DNA from: Christensenella sp. UBA7597
Lineage (GTDB): Bacteria > Bacillota > Clostridia > Christensenellales > Borkfalkiaceae
NCBI GenBank assembly: GCA_002474405.1
Contig: DLQW01000041.1
Location: 1 to 33,211 of the forward strand
Direction of reading: 5' to 3'
Length of the DNA stretch: 33,211 bases
The notes beneath the pieces were generated by a model, which was given only the letters and a program-made list of their open reading frames with translations, was not told where the DNA came from and made no database searches. Below are positions 1-8,442 of the stretch, piece by piece. Numbering within the stretch: position 1 is the first letter of the stretch; every line of letters starts with the position of its first letter. The position numbers and the translations under genes were made by a program.

Positions 1-16
1 CACTTAATAGTATAAT

Positions 17-1054
17 TCACCCCGCAAAGTAAAACGCGCGTTTTTCAACGCGCGTTTTCCCGTCAAAGCGGTTATTGTTCGTCCGGTTCTTCTTCCGGTT
101 GATGGGCATATAGCTCACCCCCCCCCTGCCGTTTTTCGGGTTTCCCGCGTATTTCTTGGGGGTAGTGCCCGTGCGTTTTTTGAATGCCTTCGAAAAATAA
201 AACGGATCGTTGAACCCCACCTGAAACGCCACCTGCTGCACGGAAAAGCGGTGTTCCTGCAATAATTCCTGCGCGCGGGCGAGGCGCAGCCGCTGCAGAT
301 ATTCAAACGGCGTGATGCCCGTGATTTTTTTGAACACGGAGCGGAAATAATTCGGCGTGAAGCCGTATTTCGCAGACAGCGCCGCGATATCTATCTCCTC
401 GGCGAAATGGTTGCGCACATAGCGGATGAAATTATCCACGCACTGATAATAATCGTCGTTTTTATCGGCGTCGTCCTCCCACAGATAGGCGAGAATTTCC
501 AGCATATCGCCCTTTAAAGAGAGGGTATCGGAATGCTGCGCCGTGCGGTAGCGGTTTCTTGCCGTAAGCGATTCCATGCGTTTCAGGCACTCCGCAAGTT
601 TATCGAATTCGCGCGGGCGGGTTTTGAACGGACCTTTCATCAGCCCCACTTCTTCGCGCCCAGCGGCAAGCAGTCCCCTGTCCGGCGTAACCTCGTCCAC
701 GCCCGGAACGCAGCGGGAAAGATACACGCTGTTTACGTCGATATCCGCGCGGGCGGGATCGTAAATCATATCGAAGTGCACCACGTAATATTTGCACCTG
801 TCGCCCTGTTTGATGATTTCGCGATGCGTAATCATCGGAGGCATCAGGTGAATTTCGCCCTCTTTCACGCACACTTCTTCGCCGCCGTAACGAAACCAGA
901 TGGCGCCCTGCAACACGCAGATCAGCCCGTAATCGTACAGCATCCGCCGCGGCACGTGGTGTTCGTCCGCGGCGATGTTATACATCATTACAAATCTGAC
1001 GTACGGATTGATTTTCATCAGATCGAAAGGCTTTGTGAATACGTCCTTCAGCAT
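17..1054 (-). CDS. AraC-family transcriptional regulator, 3' end probably frameshifted
   Basis: An N-terminal cupin-like effector domain (about residues 10-110, with GGEEVCVKEGEIHLMPP) is followed by two C-terminal AraC helix-turn-helix motifs. The first lies around IDIAALSAKYGFTPNYFRSV and the second around FSVQQVAFQVGFNDPFYFSK, ending in the usual TGTTPKKY. The ATG at 1054 was chosen because AAGGAAAAG precedes it and it lies 17 nt after the GH112 gene; the reading frame upstream of it is not AraC-like. As the last gene after three glycosidases it probably regulates this locus; that is inference. Oddity: a run of nine G residues (minus strand, 118-126) is followed at once by TGA at 115-117, but out of frame. 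With eight Gs the protein would stop after about 312 residues, a normal family length. The 33 extra residues resemble nothing in the family. Confidence 0.9.
   Translation of the reverse strand: MLKDVFTKPFDLMKINPYVRFVMMYNIAADEHHVPRRMLYDYGLICVLQGAIWFRYGGEEVCVKEGEIHLMPPMITHREIIKQGDRCKYYVVHFDMIYDPARADIDVNSVYLSRCVPGVDEVTPDRGLLAAGREEVGLMKGPFKTRPREFDKLAECLKRMESLTARNRYRTAQHSDTLSLKGDMLEILAYLWEDDADKNDDYYQCVDNFIRYVRNHFAEEIDIAALSAKYGFTPNYFRSVFKKITGITPFEYLQRLRLARAQELLQEHRFSVQQVAFQVGFNDPFYFSKAFKKRTGTTPKKYAGNPKNGRGGVSYMPINRKKNRTNNNRFDGKTRVEKRAFYFAG
31..58 (-). terminator. Hairpin with T-run, likely intrinsic terminator of the leftward operon
   Basis: This is a perfect 10-bp inverted repeat (31-40 with 49-58) with an 8-nt loop. 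On the minus strand the stem is GC-rich in its core (CGCGCG) and ends in TTTT, then AC and TTT. It sits inside the apparent 3' end of the AraC reading frame. That makes sense if the true stop is the TGA at 115-117, which would leave the hairpin about 57 nt downstream of the gene. Confidence 0.6.
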
Positions 1055-1070
1055 AATTTGCTTTTCCTTT

Positions 1071-3281
1071 TTATTTTTCTTCGGCGCGCATCTTTCCGAC
1101 GGGTACGATTTTAATGCCGGCAGGCGGCAGCGTGAACGTTTTTCCGCCGCCCGGCAGAGAAATCCGAGCCGTCTGCGAAACGCCGGAGACGTTTGCCAGC
1201 GCCAGCTTTTTCTCTTCTTTGAAAAATGCGCAATCCACATGCGGGTTATCGGAAAGATAATTTTCCGCCGCGGACAAATTTCTTAACCGCAGCAGCAAAC
1301 CAAGCAGCGCCGCGGCGTTTTCCGGCGTGTGTTTATACGAGGACACGTACGTTGCGAAGCCTTTGCCGACGTTTCGCGCCGTTACGGCAAACGTTTTTTC
1401 TTCGCCCGCGCGCGCTTCCGCGTTTTTCAGTATTTTTACGTCCGGCGCGAAGATAAACGCCTCTTTCTTCCCCGCGAAACTTCCGACGGAAATCTCCTCC
1501 CGTTCCGCCGCCGCGGGGTATTTGCCGCGGCAGTTGAAATCGCCGCGATCGAGATCGACGCCGAGCAGCGGCGCAAGGCGCATATTCGTTGAAAATCCGT
1601 CCGTTTCCGAAGCTTCGTTCACACAGATCAACGCGCCTCCTCCGTGCACGAACTTCGCGGCGCTCTCGTATGCTTTTACGTCGTTCCACTCGCTTCCGCC
1701 GCCGTACGCGCTGTTTTTCAAGCCCGCGACAAGCAGCACGTTGCCCGTAAAATCGCCCTTTTTCAGCTGCGCGAAATCGATAAATTTCGTCTGCACGGGC
1801 AACCCCGCGATGCTTTCGAGCAGGTTGATAAGGTCAAGGTCCGGGTGCTCGTGGTAATGCCCGCCGCACGTCCAGCTGCGCAGTTTTCCCCAGTGGGTGA
1901 GCACGGAAATTTTCACCGGAAGCGCATAGGGCGCGCCGCCGCGATGTAACGCTTTGATTTCGCGGAATTCGTCCGCCAGCGTTTCGATATAATCGCAGAA
2001 ATCGGGAAAATCCTGCGTTAAGTGCAGATATCCGCCCAGCCCGATACGGTCGGCGCAGCGGCGAAGCAGCGCGCGGCGCACCGCCGTCCAGTATTGTTTT
2101 GCCGGCGTAACGGGGTCGCCGCCCGCCGCGAATACCGGTTCGCCCGTGAGCCCCGTGGGGAAAAGATACGGGTGCAGCCTGAGTTCGTGCGTTTCCACGC
2201 CCGGAACGTCCGCGCACATACGCGCTTCGTAGGCGGAAAACACGCATTTGATGACGCCGTCGAAGCCGATGCGCGCAAAACTTTCGGCATAAGGCTCGCT
2301 GCCCACCCAGCTGTCATCGTAAAACATATACGCTTTCTTGCCGGCATCGTGCACGATTTGTACCAGTTCCGCCGCGAAATCCGCCACGAAATTCTGCACA
2401 AAACGCATATATTTCCGCTTGGTTTCATCGGAAAGGGTATGGGTAGAGCGCCGTTTTCCGCCGTTGATAAAGTCTTCCGCAGTGATTTTTCCGCCCGTGG
2501 ATTTTTCGTAATTTTCCAGCATTGCGGGGCTTGCCGTGAAATCGTACGACGCCCAGTCAGTGAAAAGAAAACGGTTGTTTTTATCGCTGCCCCAAATCCA
2601 CACGAAATTGTAGAAAAGCGAAGTGAACCGCACCACGTTTGTGGCGGGATGCGCCGCGCACCACCGCCGCAGATAGTCTTTGAGATACCCGCGCACGACG
2701 GGGTGCACGGGATCGAGCAGCCGGAGATGTTCTTTCTGCCAGCCGTTGGTGATATGATTGTACATGGAAATTTCTTCCCAGATACGGAACGCGAAAAAAT
2801 TCACGGAATATTCATGGTACTTTTTCGCGTGTTTAATCAGCGCCTTTCCGCCGCCGAGGTATGCCCATTCTTCGCGCGGCAGTTCTTTATTTTCCGTACG
2901 GTCGAACGCCTGCCAGTATTTCTGCGAGCACACCCTTTCGTCGATTTCGAACTGCTGCGAAAAATAGCCGCTCAGAAGATTGATTTCAAGCGTTTCGCCT
3001 TCCGCCGCGACGGGCAGCGAATAAAGCGGCGCTTCCGCCTGCGTTTCGGGATGCGCTTTCGCAAAATCGTTGTGTTCGCGGATGACGCAGATTGTGGAAT
3101 ACACGCCGTAGCCCGCCGACAGAATTTCGGGGGAAAGTTGTGTTCCGTCGCTGTCCCGCACCACGTCGGCGCCCCACTTTTCCGCAAGGCGCAGCGTAAG
3201 TTTTTCGTAGCCCGCTTCGCCGGGAAGCGTGAAATCGCCCTTCGGTTTCCGCCGGCGCGCCGCTTCGGATTTTTGTTCCAT
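1071..3281 (-). CDS. GH112 beta-galactosyl phosphorylase (galacto-/lacto-N-biose or galactosyl-rhamnose type)
   Basis: The 736-residue protein matches the GH112 family along its length, with the opening FTLPGE...LAEKWGADVVRDSDGTQLS, the YSTICVIREHNDFAK segment and INLLSGYFSQQFEID. GH112 enzymes phosphorolyse beta-galactosides such as galacto-N-biose, lacto-N-biose or galactosyl-1,4-rhamnose to galactose 1-phosphate and the free sugar. The motif AYMFYDDSWVGSEP (residues 317-330) aligns with the region holding the general-acid Asp of the bifidobacterial enzyme, so D322 or D323 is the likely catalytic residue. There is no signal peptide, so it is cytoplasmic. The ATG at 3281 is preceded by GGAGG lying within the end of the upstream gene, with a 3-nt gap, so translation is probably coupled. 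Family call is firm; acceptor specificity cannot be read from the sequence. The galK/galT/galE-type genes needed downstream are not in this window. Confidence 0.9.
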   Translation of the reverse strand: MEQKSEAARRRKPKGDFTLPGEAGYEKLTLRLAEKWGADVVRDSDGTQLSPEILSAGYGVYSTICVIREHNDFAKAHPETQAEAPLYSLPVAAEGETLEINLLSGYFSQQFEIDERVCSQKYWQAFDRTENKELPREEWAYLGGGKALIKHAKKYHEYSVNFFAFRIWEEISMYNHITNGWQKEHLRLLDPVHPVVRGYLKDYLRRWCAAHPATNVVRFTSLFYNFVWIWGSDKNNRFLFTDWASYDFTASPAMLENYEKSTGGKITAEDFINGGKRRSTHTLSDETKRKYMRFVQNFVADFAAELVQIVHDAGKKAYMFYDDSWVGSEPYAESFARIGFDGVIKCVFSAYEARMCADVPGVETHELRLHPYLFPTGLTGEPVFAAGGDPVTPAKQYWTAVRRALLRRCADRIGLGGYLHLTQDFPDFCDYIETLADEFREIKALHRGGAPYALPVKISVLTHWGKLRSWTCGGHYHEHPDLDLINLLESIAGLPVQTKFIDFAQLKKGDFTGNVLLVAGLKNSAYGGGSEWNDVKAYESAAKFVHGGGALICVNEASETDGFSTNMRLAPLLGVDLDRGDFNCRGKYPAAAEREEISVGSFAGKKEAFIFAPDVKILKNAEARAGEEKTFAVTARNVGKGFATYVSSYKHTPENAAALLGLLLRLRNLSAAENYLSDNPHVDCAFFKEEKKLALANVSGVSQTARISLPGGGKTFTLPPAGIKIVPVGKMRAEEK

Positions 3282-3284
3282 AAT

Positions 3285-5402
3285 TTATTCCTCCGCTTCG
3301 GCAAACACCAGCCGATACGCGCCGATTTTCACCGTTTCGCCCGCTTTCGCGCCGTAAATCCCGCCCGTCGCGGGGTTGTAAATCGTTACGTTTTTCGCCG
3401 CGACAAGCTCCGTTTCCTGCAGGTTGTTGTTGTAATACGCCGTAATGCCGCCCTCGTAGCTTTGCTTGATAACGTTCTTCTTCGGCACAAGCAACGCGCG
3501 CTTCTTTTCCTTGCGGCGGATTTTTTTCAATAATCCGGAAACGGTGGTGCTTTCGCCGAAATCCGCCGTATATACGCCGCAGCTTTCGCCCACCGCGATT
3601 TTCGTTCCGCCGCCCGTTTTCGCCGCGCCGTCGTAACAGGCGCAAGCCGCCGCGCCCGCTTCGCGCTCCTCTTTTAAAAACACGATTTCCGCGCCGTTTT
3701 CCGATAACGTTTTCAACGATTCCAGCGTTTCTTTCCGGATAAAATCGCATACGGGCACCACCACGCGGCGCATTTCCGCTTTCTTCGTTTTTGCGGCGTT
3801 CTTCGCCGCCTCCCGCAGCTGCGCGCCGTCCGAAAAGACGTATTCCTCGCCGCTAAGGAGCAAGGTTTCCGCCAGTTTTTTCAAGGAACGATCGAGTGCC
3901 GTAAGCACGACGTCGCGCGCGTATTTTCCGTTGTTGCACGGGGCGAATTTTGCCTGCACGTCCTCAAGAGCATAGTACACGCATGTGATTTTCTGCGTTT
4001 TTCTGCCCGAAAGCGCCGCGTACATTCTGCGCGCATAGGCGTTTAAATACAGCGACTGTTCGCGGGTGAGTCCGCCTTTGAAACGGGCGAGAGAAGCCAC
4101 CGAGCCGCCGTGATAATCGCAGAGTTTCGGCAGGTAATAGCTGTTGATTTTGCGCGCGCCGAACATATATAAAATGCTCAGCGAACCCGCCGTGTTTTCA
4201 AACGCGTTTTTATAAAACGCTTCGGCGTTGAAAAACGGGCAGAATTCCACCATGAAGCCGTCGGAATTTTTCTTTTCGGCAATCATCTGCAGAAATTTCG
4301 GCGCGTTGAAATAAAAATCTTCGGGCGTGCATTGCAGAATGTCCATGCCGGGATAGCCCGTTTTTTCCAGAACGCGTTCGTAACTGCCGTAATTCGCCGC
4401 GTGTTCCCACACGTGTTCCTCGGCAAGATAATGCCCGGAAATTTTCGTGCCGTGCTTTTTGCAGTATTCGCCGATCTGCCCCGTGTAATTTTCCGCCGCC
4501 AGCTCGCCGACGGTTTCGTAAAAATCCGTACGGATTTTCGGATACAGCGCGTCGGTTTCTTCGAATACGAGCGGCAGATACGGCAACAGCGAATACCCGC
4601 GGCGTTTTTGAAATTCTTTGAACAACGTACCCGTGTACGGCGCGAGGGCGTAATTGAACGATTCGTGTTCGCGGGCGTAACTTGCCATCACGCTCGGTTC
4701 GTCGGTAAACACGGCGCGGGCGTTTTTGTAAGCGTTTTCGTCCGCGGCGGCAATCGGCGCGTACGCCACGTTTAAAAACCGCTTCACGGCGCGTTTATCC
4801 ATAATATCGATGTAGCGTTTGCGGCTGGAAATATTATGCACCGTGTGCGCGCCCTCGTAGGCGGGGCGGACGATGAACACATACGCCGCTTCGCCAGGCT
4901 GTAACGATATTTTAACGCGTTTTTTCGAAAAAGGCAAGCTTTCCGCGGCAGAAATTTTCAAATAAGCTTCGCAATTATCCGAAAGATCGATTTTGTACTT
5001 CGCCGCGTACGCGATTTTATCGGAATCGCCGTCGATGACGTACGTAAATTCTTTCGGTTGCAGAAACGCTTCGAATTTGCGCATGTAAAAGCCTTTCGCT
5101 TCCAGATTTTTATGCCCTTCCAGCGTGATTCCGCCCGCCTGACCGCTGGGATACCCCGTTTCGTCGTATATCCAGTATTCCAGTCCGTTTTCGTGCAGCG
5201 TGTTCACGGCGCGCACCAGTTCTTTTACGTTTTCGGGGTTTTTCGTGAAGCCGTTTATGCCCGGAACGTTGGTTACGGCGCCCGCAAAGCCGAAATCTTT
5301 CAGCGCCTCGCACGCCGCCGGAACGTCGCTGCCCGGAAGATTGTGCAGAATGGGATTGATCCCCGCCGACGGCGGCAGATGATCGAAAATTTTATCGTTC
5401 AT
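3285..5402 (-). CDS. GH106-like glycoside hydrolase (rhamnosidase-like TIM barrel)
   Basis: The 705-residue protein lacks a signal peptide and is probably cytoplasmic. It has motifs typical of the large GH106-like group: EYWIYDETGYPSGQAGG at residues 75-91, VFTDEPS at 231-237, and a later ISGHYLAEEHVWEH segment. In GH106 alpha-L-rhamnosidases, acidic residues in comparable positions act at the active site, so E235 is a candidate here; this comes from family memory, not alignment. It lies between a GH3 and a GH112 gene, 47 nt downstream of the first and 3 nt upstream of the second, so the three are almost certainly one transcript. AAGGAAA precedes the ATG at 5402. Rhamnosidase activity is plausible but unproven, because many GH106-like proteins are uncharacterised and some may have other specificities. 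Confidence 0.7.
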   Translation of the reverse strand: MNDKIFDHLPPSAGINPILHNLPGSDVPAACEALKDFGFAGAVTNVPGINGFTKNPENVKELVRAVNTLHENGLEYWIYDETGYPSGQAGGITLEGHKNLEAKGFYMRKFEAFLQPKEFTYVIDGDSDKIAYAAKYKIDLSDNCEAYLKISAAESLPFSKKRVKISLQPGEAAYVFIVRPAYEGAHTVHNISSRKRYIDIMDKRAVKRFLNVAYAPIAAADENAYKNARAVFTDEPSVMASYAREHESFNYALAPYTGTLFKEFQKRRGYSLLPYLPLVFEETDALYPKIRTDFYETVGELAAENYTGQIGEYCKKHGTKISGHYLAEEHVWEHAANYGSYERVLEKTGYPGMDILQCTPEDFYFNAPKFLQMIAEKKNSDGFMVEFCPFFNAEAFYKNAFENTAGSLSILYMFGARKINSYYLPKLCDYHGGSVASLARFKGGLTREQSLYLNAYARRMYAALSGRKTQKITCVYYALEDVQAKFAPCNNGKYARDVVLTALDRSLKKLAETLLLSGEEYVFSDGAQLREAAKNAAKTKKAEMRRVVVPVCDFIRKETLESLKTLSENGAEIVFLKEEREAGAAACACYDGAAKTGGGTKIAVGESCGVYTADFGESTTVSGLLKKIRRKEKKRALLVPKKNVIKQSYEGGITAYYNNNLQETELVAAKNVTIYNPATGGIYGAKAGETVKIGAYRLVFAEAEE

Positions 5403-5449
5403 AAATGTTTCCTTGTAGTTCGCGCAGGTGCTCCGGCGACGGCGCCCGG

Positions 5450-8176
5450 TTAATCCTGCTTTTCGTAAATCATTACGCGGGTGATTTTATACGCCGCCTT
5501 TTCCGTCCGCCACGAAGTGCCTTCGAACCAGAACTCAGCTTCCTGCGGCAGATACACCGAAAATAAATCGCTTGTTTCTTCTTTGCCGTTCGTGCCGCGT
5601 ACCACGGGGTTTACCGTTACCTGCATGTTTACGCGCACCGTCAGTTTGTATTGCGCCAGCGGATCGCCGTCCACCGCGTACGAAAACCGCATCGCGTATT
5701 CTTTCGCCGCGGGCAGCCGCACGGTGAATTTATCGCTTGTAAACGGCTTGTCGTACAATGTTTTTCCCGCTTTCACCGATAAATCGCGGCGTTTGAAACC
5801 GCCTTTTTTAAACGTTTGCGTAAGCATGATGCAGCGCAGTATATTTTCCGCCGAACGGCGCAGATCGAAGAGCATTAAATTGCCCTGTTCGAGCTGTTTT
5901 TTCAGATCGTCTTTATACGTCGCCGCGTCCGGCACCACCATGTACAAATCGTTCTGCGCGCGTACGCCGGAGGCAAGTTTCGTAACGTCGGCGTTTTCGT
6001 CCGCGCAACCGACGCCCTTATCCAGCGCCTCTGCGGAATCGCACGCCGCCCACCAGTCCGTCATCACCGCGCCGCGAAAACCCCACTCGCCGCGCAGAAT
6101 CTGCGTGGTGAGCGCGTAGGAATTCGAACAGTGCACGTTTGCGACGCGGTTGTAAGACGTCATGATATACCGCGCGTAACCGCCGCGCACCGCGATTTCG
6201 AAGCCTTTCAGATAAATTTCGCGGAGAGCGCGCTCGCTCATCTCTTCGTCCACCGAGCCGCGGCGGAGTTCCTGTTCGTTCCCCGCGAAATGTTTCAGCG
6301 TAACGAACGCGCCGTTTTTCGCCATGACTTCCGCCATCGCCGCCGCGTTTTCGCCCGAAAGAAGCGGATCTTCCGAATAATATTCGAAATTTCTGCCGCC
6401 TAAGGGGTGGCGGTGAATATTCATTCCGGGGGCAAGCACCACGTCTACCCCGTGCAGGGCGAGTTCGCCCGCGAAACCCTCGTACACCGCGCCCGCCGCG
6501 TACGGATCCCATGCGCAGGCAATCAGCGTGCCCGAAGGAATCTGCTGCGTTTCGATGGAACATTCCAGCCGCACGCCGCTCGGTCCGTCGCAGGTGGTGA
6601 TGACGGGCACGCCCGCTTCCGCCCACACTGCGGATACGCCGCCGAAACAGCTTGCCGAGCCGGAAACGCTGCCTTTCACCGAGGACATGCCCTCGCCGCG
6701 CACCAGCATGCAAAGTTCTTCCGCCGTAAACTGCGCGACAAATTCTTCAAGCGTGGCTCTGCCGCTTTCGACGTCTTTTAATGTTATGCCGCGATTGCCC
6801 GTTACGGGCGCTTCCGCCGCCGCGCTTCTTTCGATGCGCACGGGCGATTTCTGCAGCGCCGCGGGTTCGAAAAAGTACTTTTTGCCGTCCGTCGTTGCCA
6901 TTTTTTCAAACGGGAACACGGGCGCGAGGCACTGCGAACAGCGCGAAATTATCCGCAATTTATCCATACGAAACGAGAAACATTTTTCCGCGTCGCGCAC
7001 GTTTTCGCCCGCATAAAACGCGTATTTTCCCGCTTCCGCCACGTAGCAATACGCCGTGTTTTCGCCGCTTTCCGCGCCCGCGGCGCCCGTATCGTCGTAC
7101 GAGGCAAGCATATGGAACGGCACGGAAATTTCGATTTTCTGCGTGTTTCCGGGTTGCAGTTCTTTCGTCTTTTTAAACCCGCACAACACGCGCGCCGGCT
7201 TGCCCAGCCTGCCCTGCGGAGCGGAAAAGTACAGCTGTACCACCTCTTTGCCGCGCTCTTTGCCCGTGTTTTTTACGCGGAAAACAAAATTCACGGCGTC
7301 GCCGCACACCGCGGCTTTTTCTGAAACGATTGCGAATTGCGTATAAGTTAAGCCGTAGCCGAACGGGAAAAGCACGTCGTCTTTCGCAAACGTTTCGAAG
7401 TAGCGGTACCCCACATAAATATCTTCGGCGCGGAAATTGCGCACTTCGTTTCCGAACGCGGGTTTGCCCGTGATACGCGCGGCGACTTCCTGCGGGTAGC
7501 TTTCCAGCCGCGCCGCCGTATCGGCAAGCCTGCCGCTTGGCGGAATCACGTTGAAAAGCGCGTCCGCCGTGCCGCGCGCCCCTTCCTGCCCGCCCTGCCA
7601 CACCAGCGCCAGCGCGGGAACGGAAAGTTCTTCGTGCCAGGAAAGATCGATTAAATTGCCCGAATTGACCAGCACCGCCGCCCTGCCCGCGAAATATCTG
7701 CAAATCAGCGCGATCGACTGCCGCTCTTCGTCCGATAAATACCAGTTGCCTTTTTCCGCCTTGCAATCGTACCCCTCGCCGCAGATGCGGGAGAGAATAA
7801 ACACGGCTTTATCGTTCTTTTCCGCCGCACGCTTCACCAGTTCTTCGGGTAAAAGCGGCTGTTTCTGCGAGGCGGGGTACGTCCAGCCGTCGCCCTCGGC
7901 GGGGTTTTCCGCGATAAAATCGCGATAGAACGCGGAAACCTCTTCGTCGAGCTGCGCGCGGGAGGAAAATTCGTCGTAAAACTGCGTAACGTACGGGCAG
8001 TTGACTCTGCCGCCGGAACCGGAACCGCTTTTCACGTATTCGAACTGTCCGCGCGAAAACAAAGCGATTTTATCGCTGCTTTTCAAGGGCAAAACGCCGT
8101 TTTGATTCTTTAAAAGCACGATTCCTTCGGGAATGAGTTCTCTGCAAGCTTTCTGATATTTTTCTACCTGAAACAT
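5450..8176 (-). CDS. Circularly permuted GH3 beta-glycosidase
   Basis: The 908-residue enzyme has its GH3 domains in swapped order, as in the Ruminococcus albus-type beta-glucosidases. The alpha/beta-sandwich domain comes first (EGIVLLKNQNGVLPL near the N-terminus), then a fibronectin III-like domain (GKEVVQLYFSAP, LCGFKKTKELQPG), then the TIM barrel. The barrel shows TCDGPSGVR, GRNFEYYSEDP, LKHFAGNEQE (K628, H629) and VMTDWWA, whose D707 is the expected nucleophile. About 110 extra beta-rich residues follow at the C-terminus. There is no signal peptide. The ATG at 8176 was chosen because homologous permuted enzymes start just before this point. The frame extends upstream to 8371, but that part translates a dispersed repeat. 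No good ribosome binding site is visible, which is odd. Substrate (beta-glucoside, galactoside or xyloside) is not determinable here. Confidence 0.92.
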   Translation of the reverse strand: MFQVEKYQKACRELIPEGIVLLKNQNGVLPLKSSDKIALFSRGQFEYVKSGSGSGGRVNCPYVTQFYDEFSSRAQLDEEVSAFYRDFIAENPAEGDGWTYPASQKQPLLPEELVKRAAEKNDKAVFILSRICGEGYDCKAEKGNWYLSDEERQSIALICRYFAGRAAVLVNSGNLIDLSWHEELSVPALALVWQGGQEGARGTADALFNVIPPSGRLADTAARLESYPQEVAARITGKPAFGNEVRNFRAEDIYVGYRYFETFAKDDVLFPFGYGLTYTQFAIVSEKAAVCGDAVNFVFRVKNTGKERGKEVVQLYFSAPQGRLGKPARVLCGFKKTKELQPGNTQKIEISVPFHMLASYDDTGAAGAESGENTAYCYVAEAGKYAFYAGENVRDAEKCFSFRMDKLRIISRCSQCLAPVFPFEKMATTDGKKYFFEPAALQKSPVRIERSAAAEAPVTGNRGITLKDVESGRATLEEFVAQFTAEELCMLVRGEGMSSVKGSVSGSASCFGGVSAVWAEAGVPVITTCDGPSGVRLECSIETQQIPSGTLIACAWDPYAAGAVYEGFAGELALHGVDVVLAPGMNIHRHPLGGRNFEYYSEDPLLSGENAAAMAEVMAKNGAFVTLKHFAGNEQELRRGSVDEEMSERALREIYLKGFEIAVRGGYARYIMTSYNRVANVHCSNSYALTTQILRGEWGFRGAVMTDWWAACDSAEALDKGVGCADENADVTKLASGVRAQNDLYMVVPDAATYKDDLKKQLEQGNLMLFDLRRSAENILRCIMLTQTFKKGGFKRRDLSVKAGKTLYDKPFTSDKFTVRLPAAKEYAMRFSYAVDGDPLAQYKLTVRVNMQVTVNPVVRGTNGKEETSDLFSVYLPQEAEFWFEGTSWRTEKAAYKITRVMIYEKQD

Positions 8177-8261
8177 ATTTTTTTGTGTGGTCCGATTGAG
8201 ATGAGCCGTTTTTCGTCGGCCATGTTGTCTGAAAATTGTTTGATTTTCGGCGATGAAACTA

Positions 8262-8430
8262 CCCCTCATCACCGCCGCTTTGCGGCAGAGCTTCCCCCCA
8301 AGGGGAAGCCTATGAAATAGGCTGACTATTTTTGCCGAAAAAATGAAGTTCACCGAATTTTTTTCAGGCAAGGGGAAAGCAAGAAATATCGCCTTATTCT
8401 CAGCCTTCCCCCGTAAAGCGGGGGAAGGCT
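8262..8430. repeat. Palindrome-rich dispersed intergenic element, copy A
   Basis: This 169-nt intergenic stretch aligns end to end, in the opposite orientation, with 33045-33211. Both contain CCCCTCAYCACCGCC, then CCCCCCAAGGGGAAGCCT, then ATTTTTGCCGAA, then AGGCAAGGGGAA, and close with a hairpin. It is made of several nested inverted repeats and encodes nothing plausible. It fills most of the gap between the secreted protein gene and the GH3 gene. The size and structure recall a MITE or REP-type element; no terminal target duplication could be recognised. Confidence 0.7.
8402..8430 (-). terminator. Strong 12-bp hairpin downstream of the secreted protein gene
   Basis: AGCCTTCCCCCG at 8402-8413 pairs perfectly with 8419-8430 around a 5-nt loop, starting 13 nt beyond the stop codon of the secreted protein gene. 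No clear T-run follows on the minus strand, so it may stabilise the mRNA 3' end or slow polymerase and need not be a full intrinsic terminator. It is also one end of the dispersed element. Confidence 0.5.
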
Positions 8431-8442
8431 TCTCGCTTTATT

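Noticed and set aside
2022..3533. Long open frame on the plus strand (about 500 codons) opposite the GH112 gene
   Set aside because: It is antisense to a clear GH112 protein, has no ribosome binding site, and its translation is Arg/Phe/His-rich with no known domain, as expected of an antisense frame in GC-rich coding DNA.
8177..8261. Promoter for the GH3 operon
   Set aside because: An imperfect palindrome (GAAAAT...ATTTTC) is present, but no convincing -35/-10 pair was found. The operon may be read through from upstream or use a weak promoter.
8177..8371. N-terminal extension of the GH3 protein
   Set aside because: It translates the dispersed intergenic element, and the homologous enzymes start near 8176.
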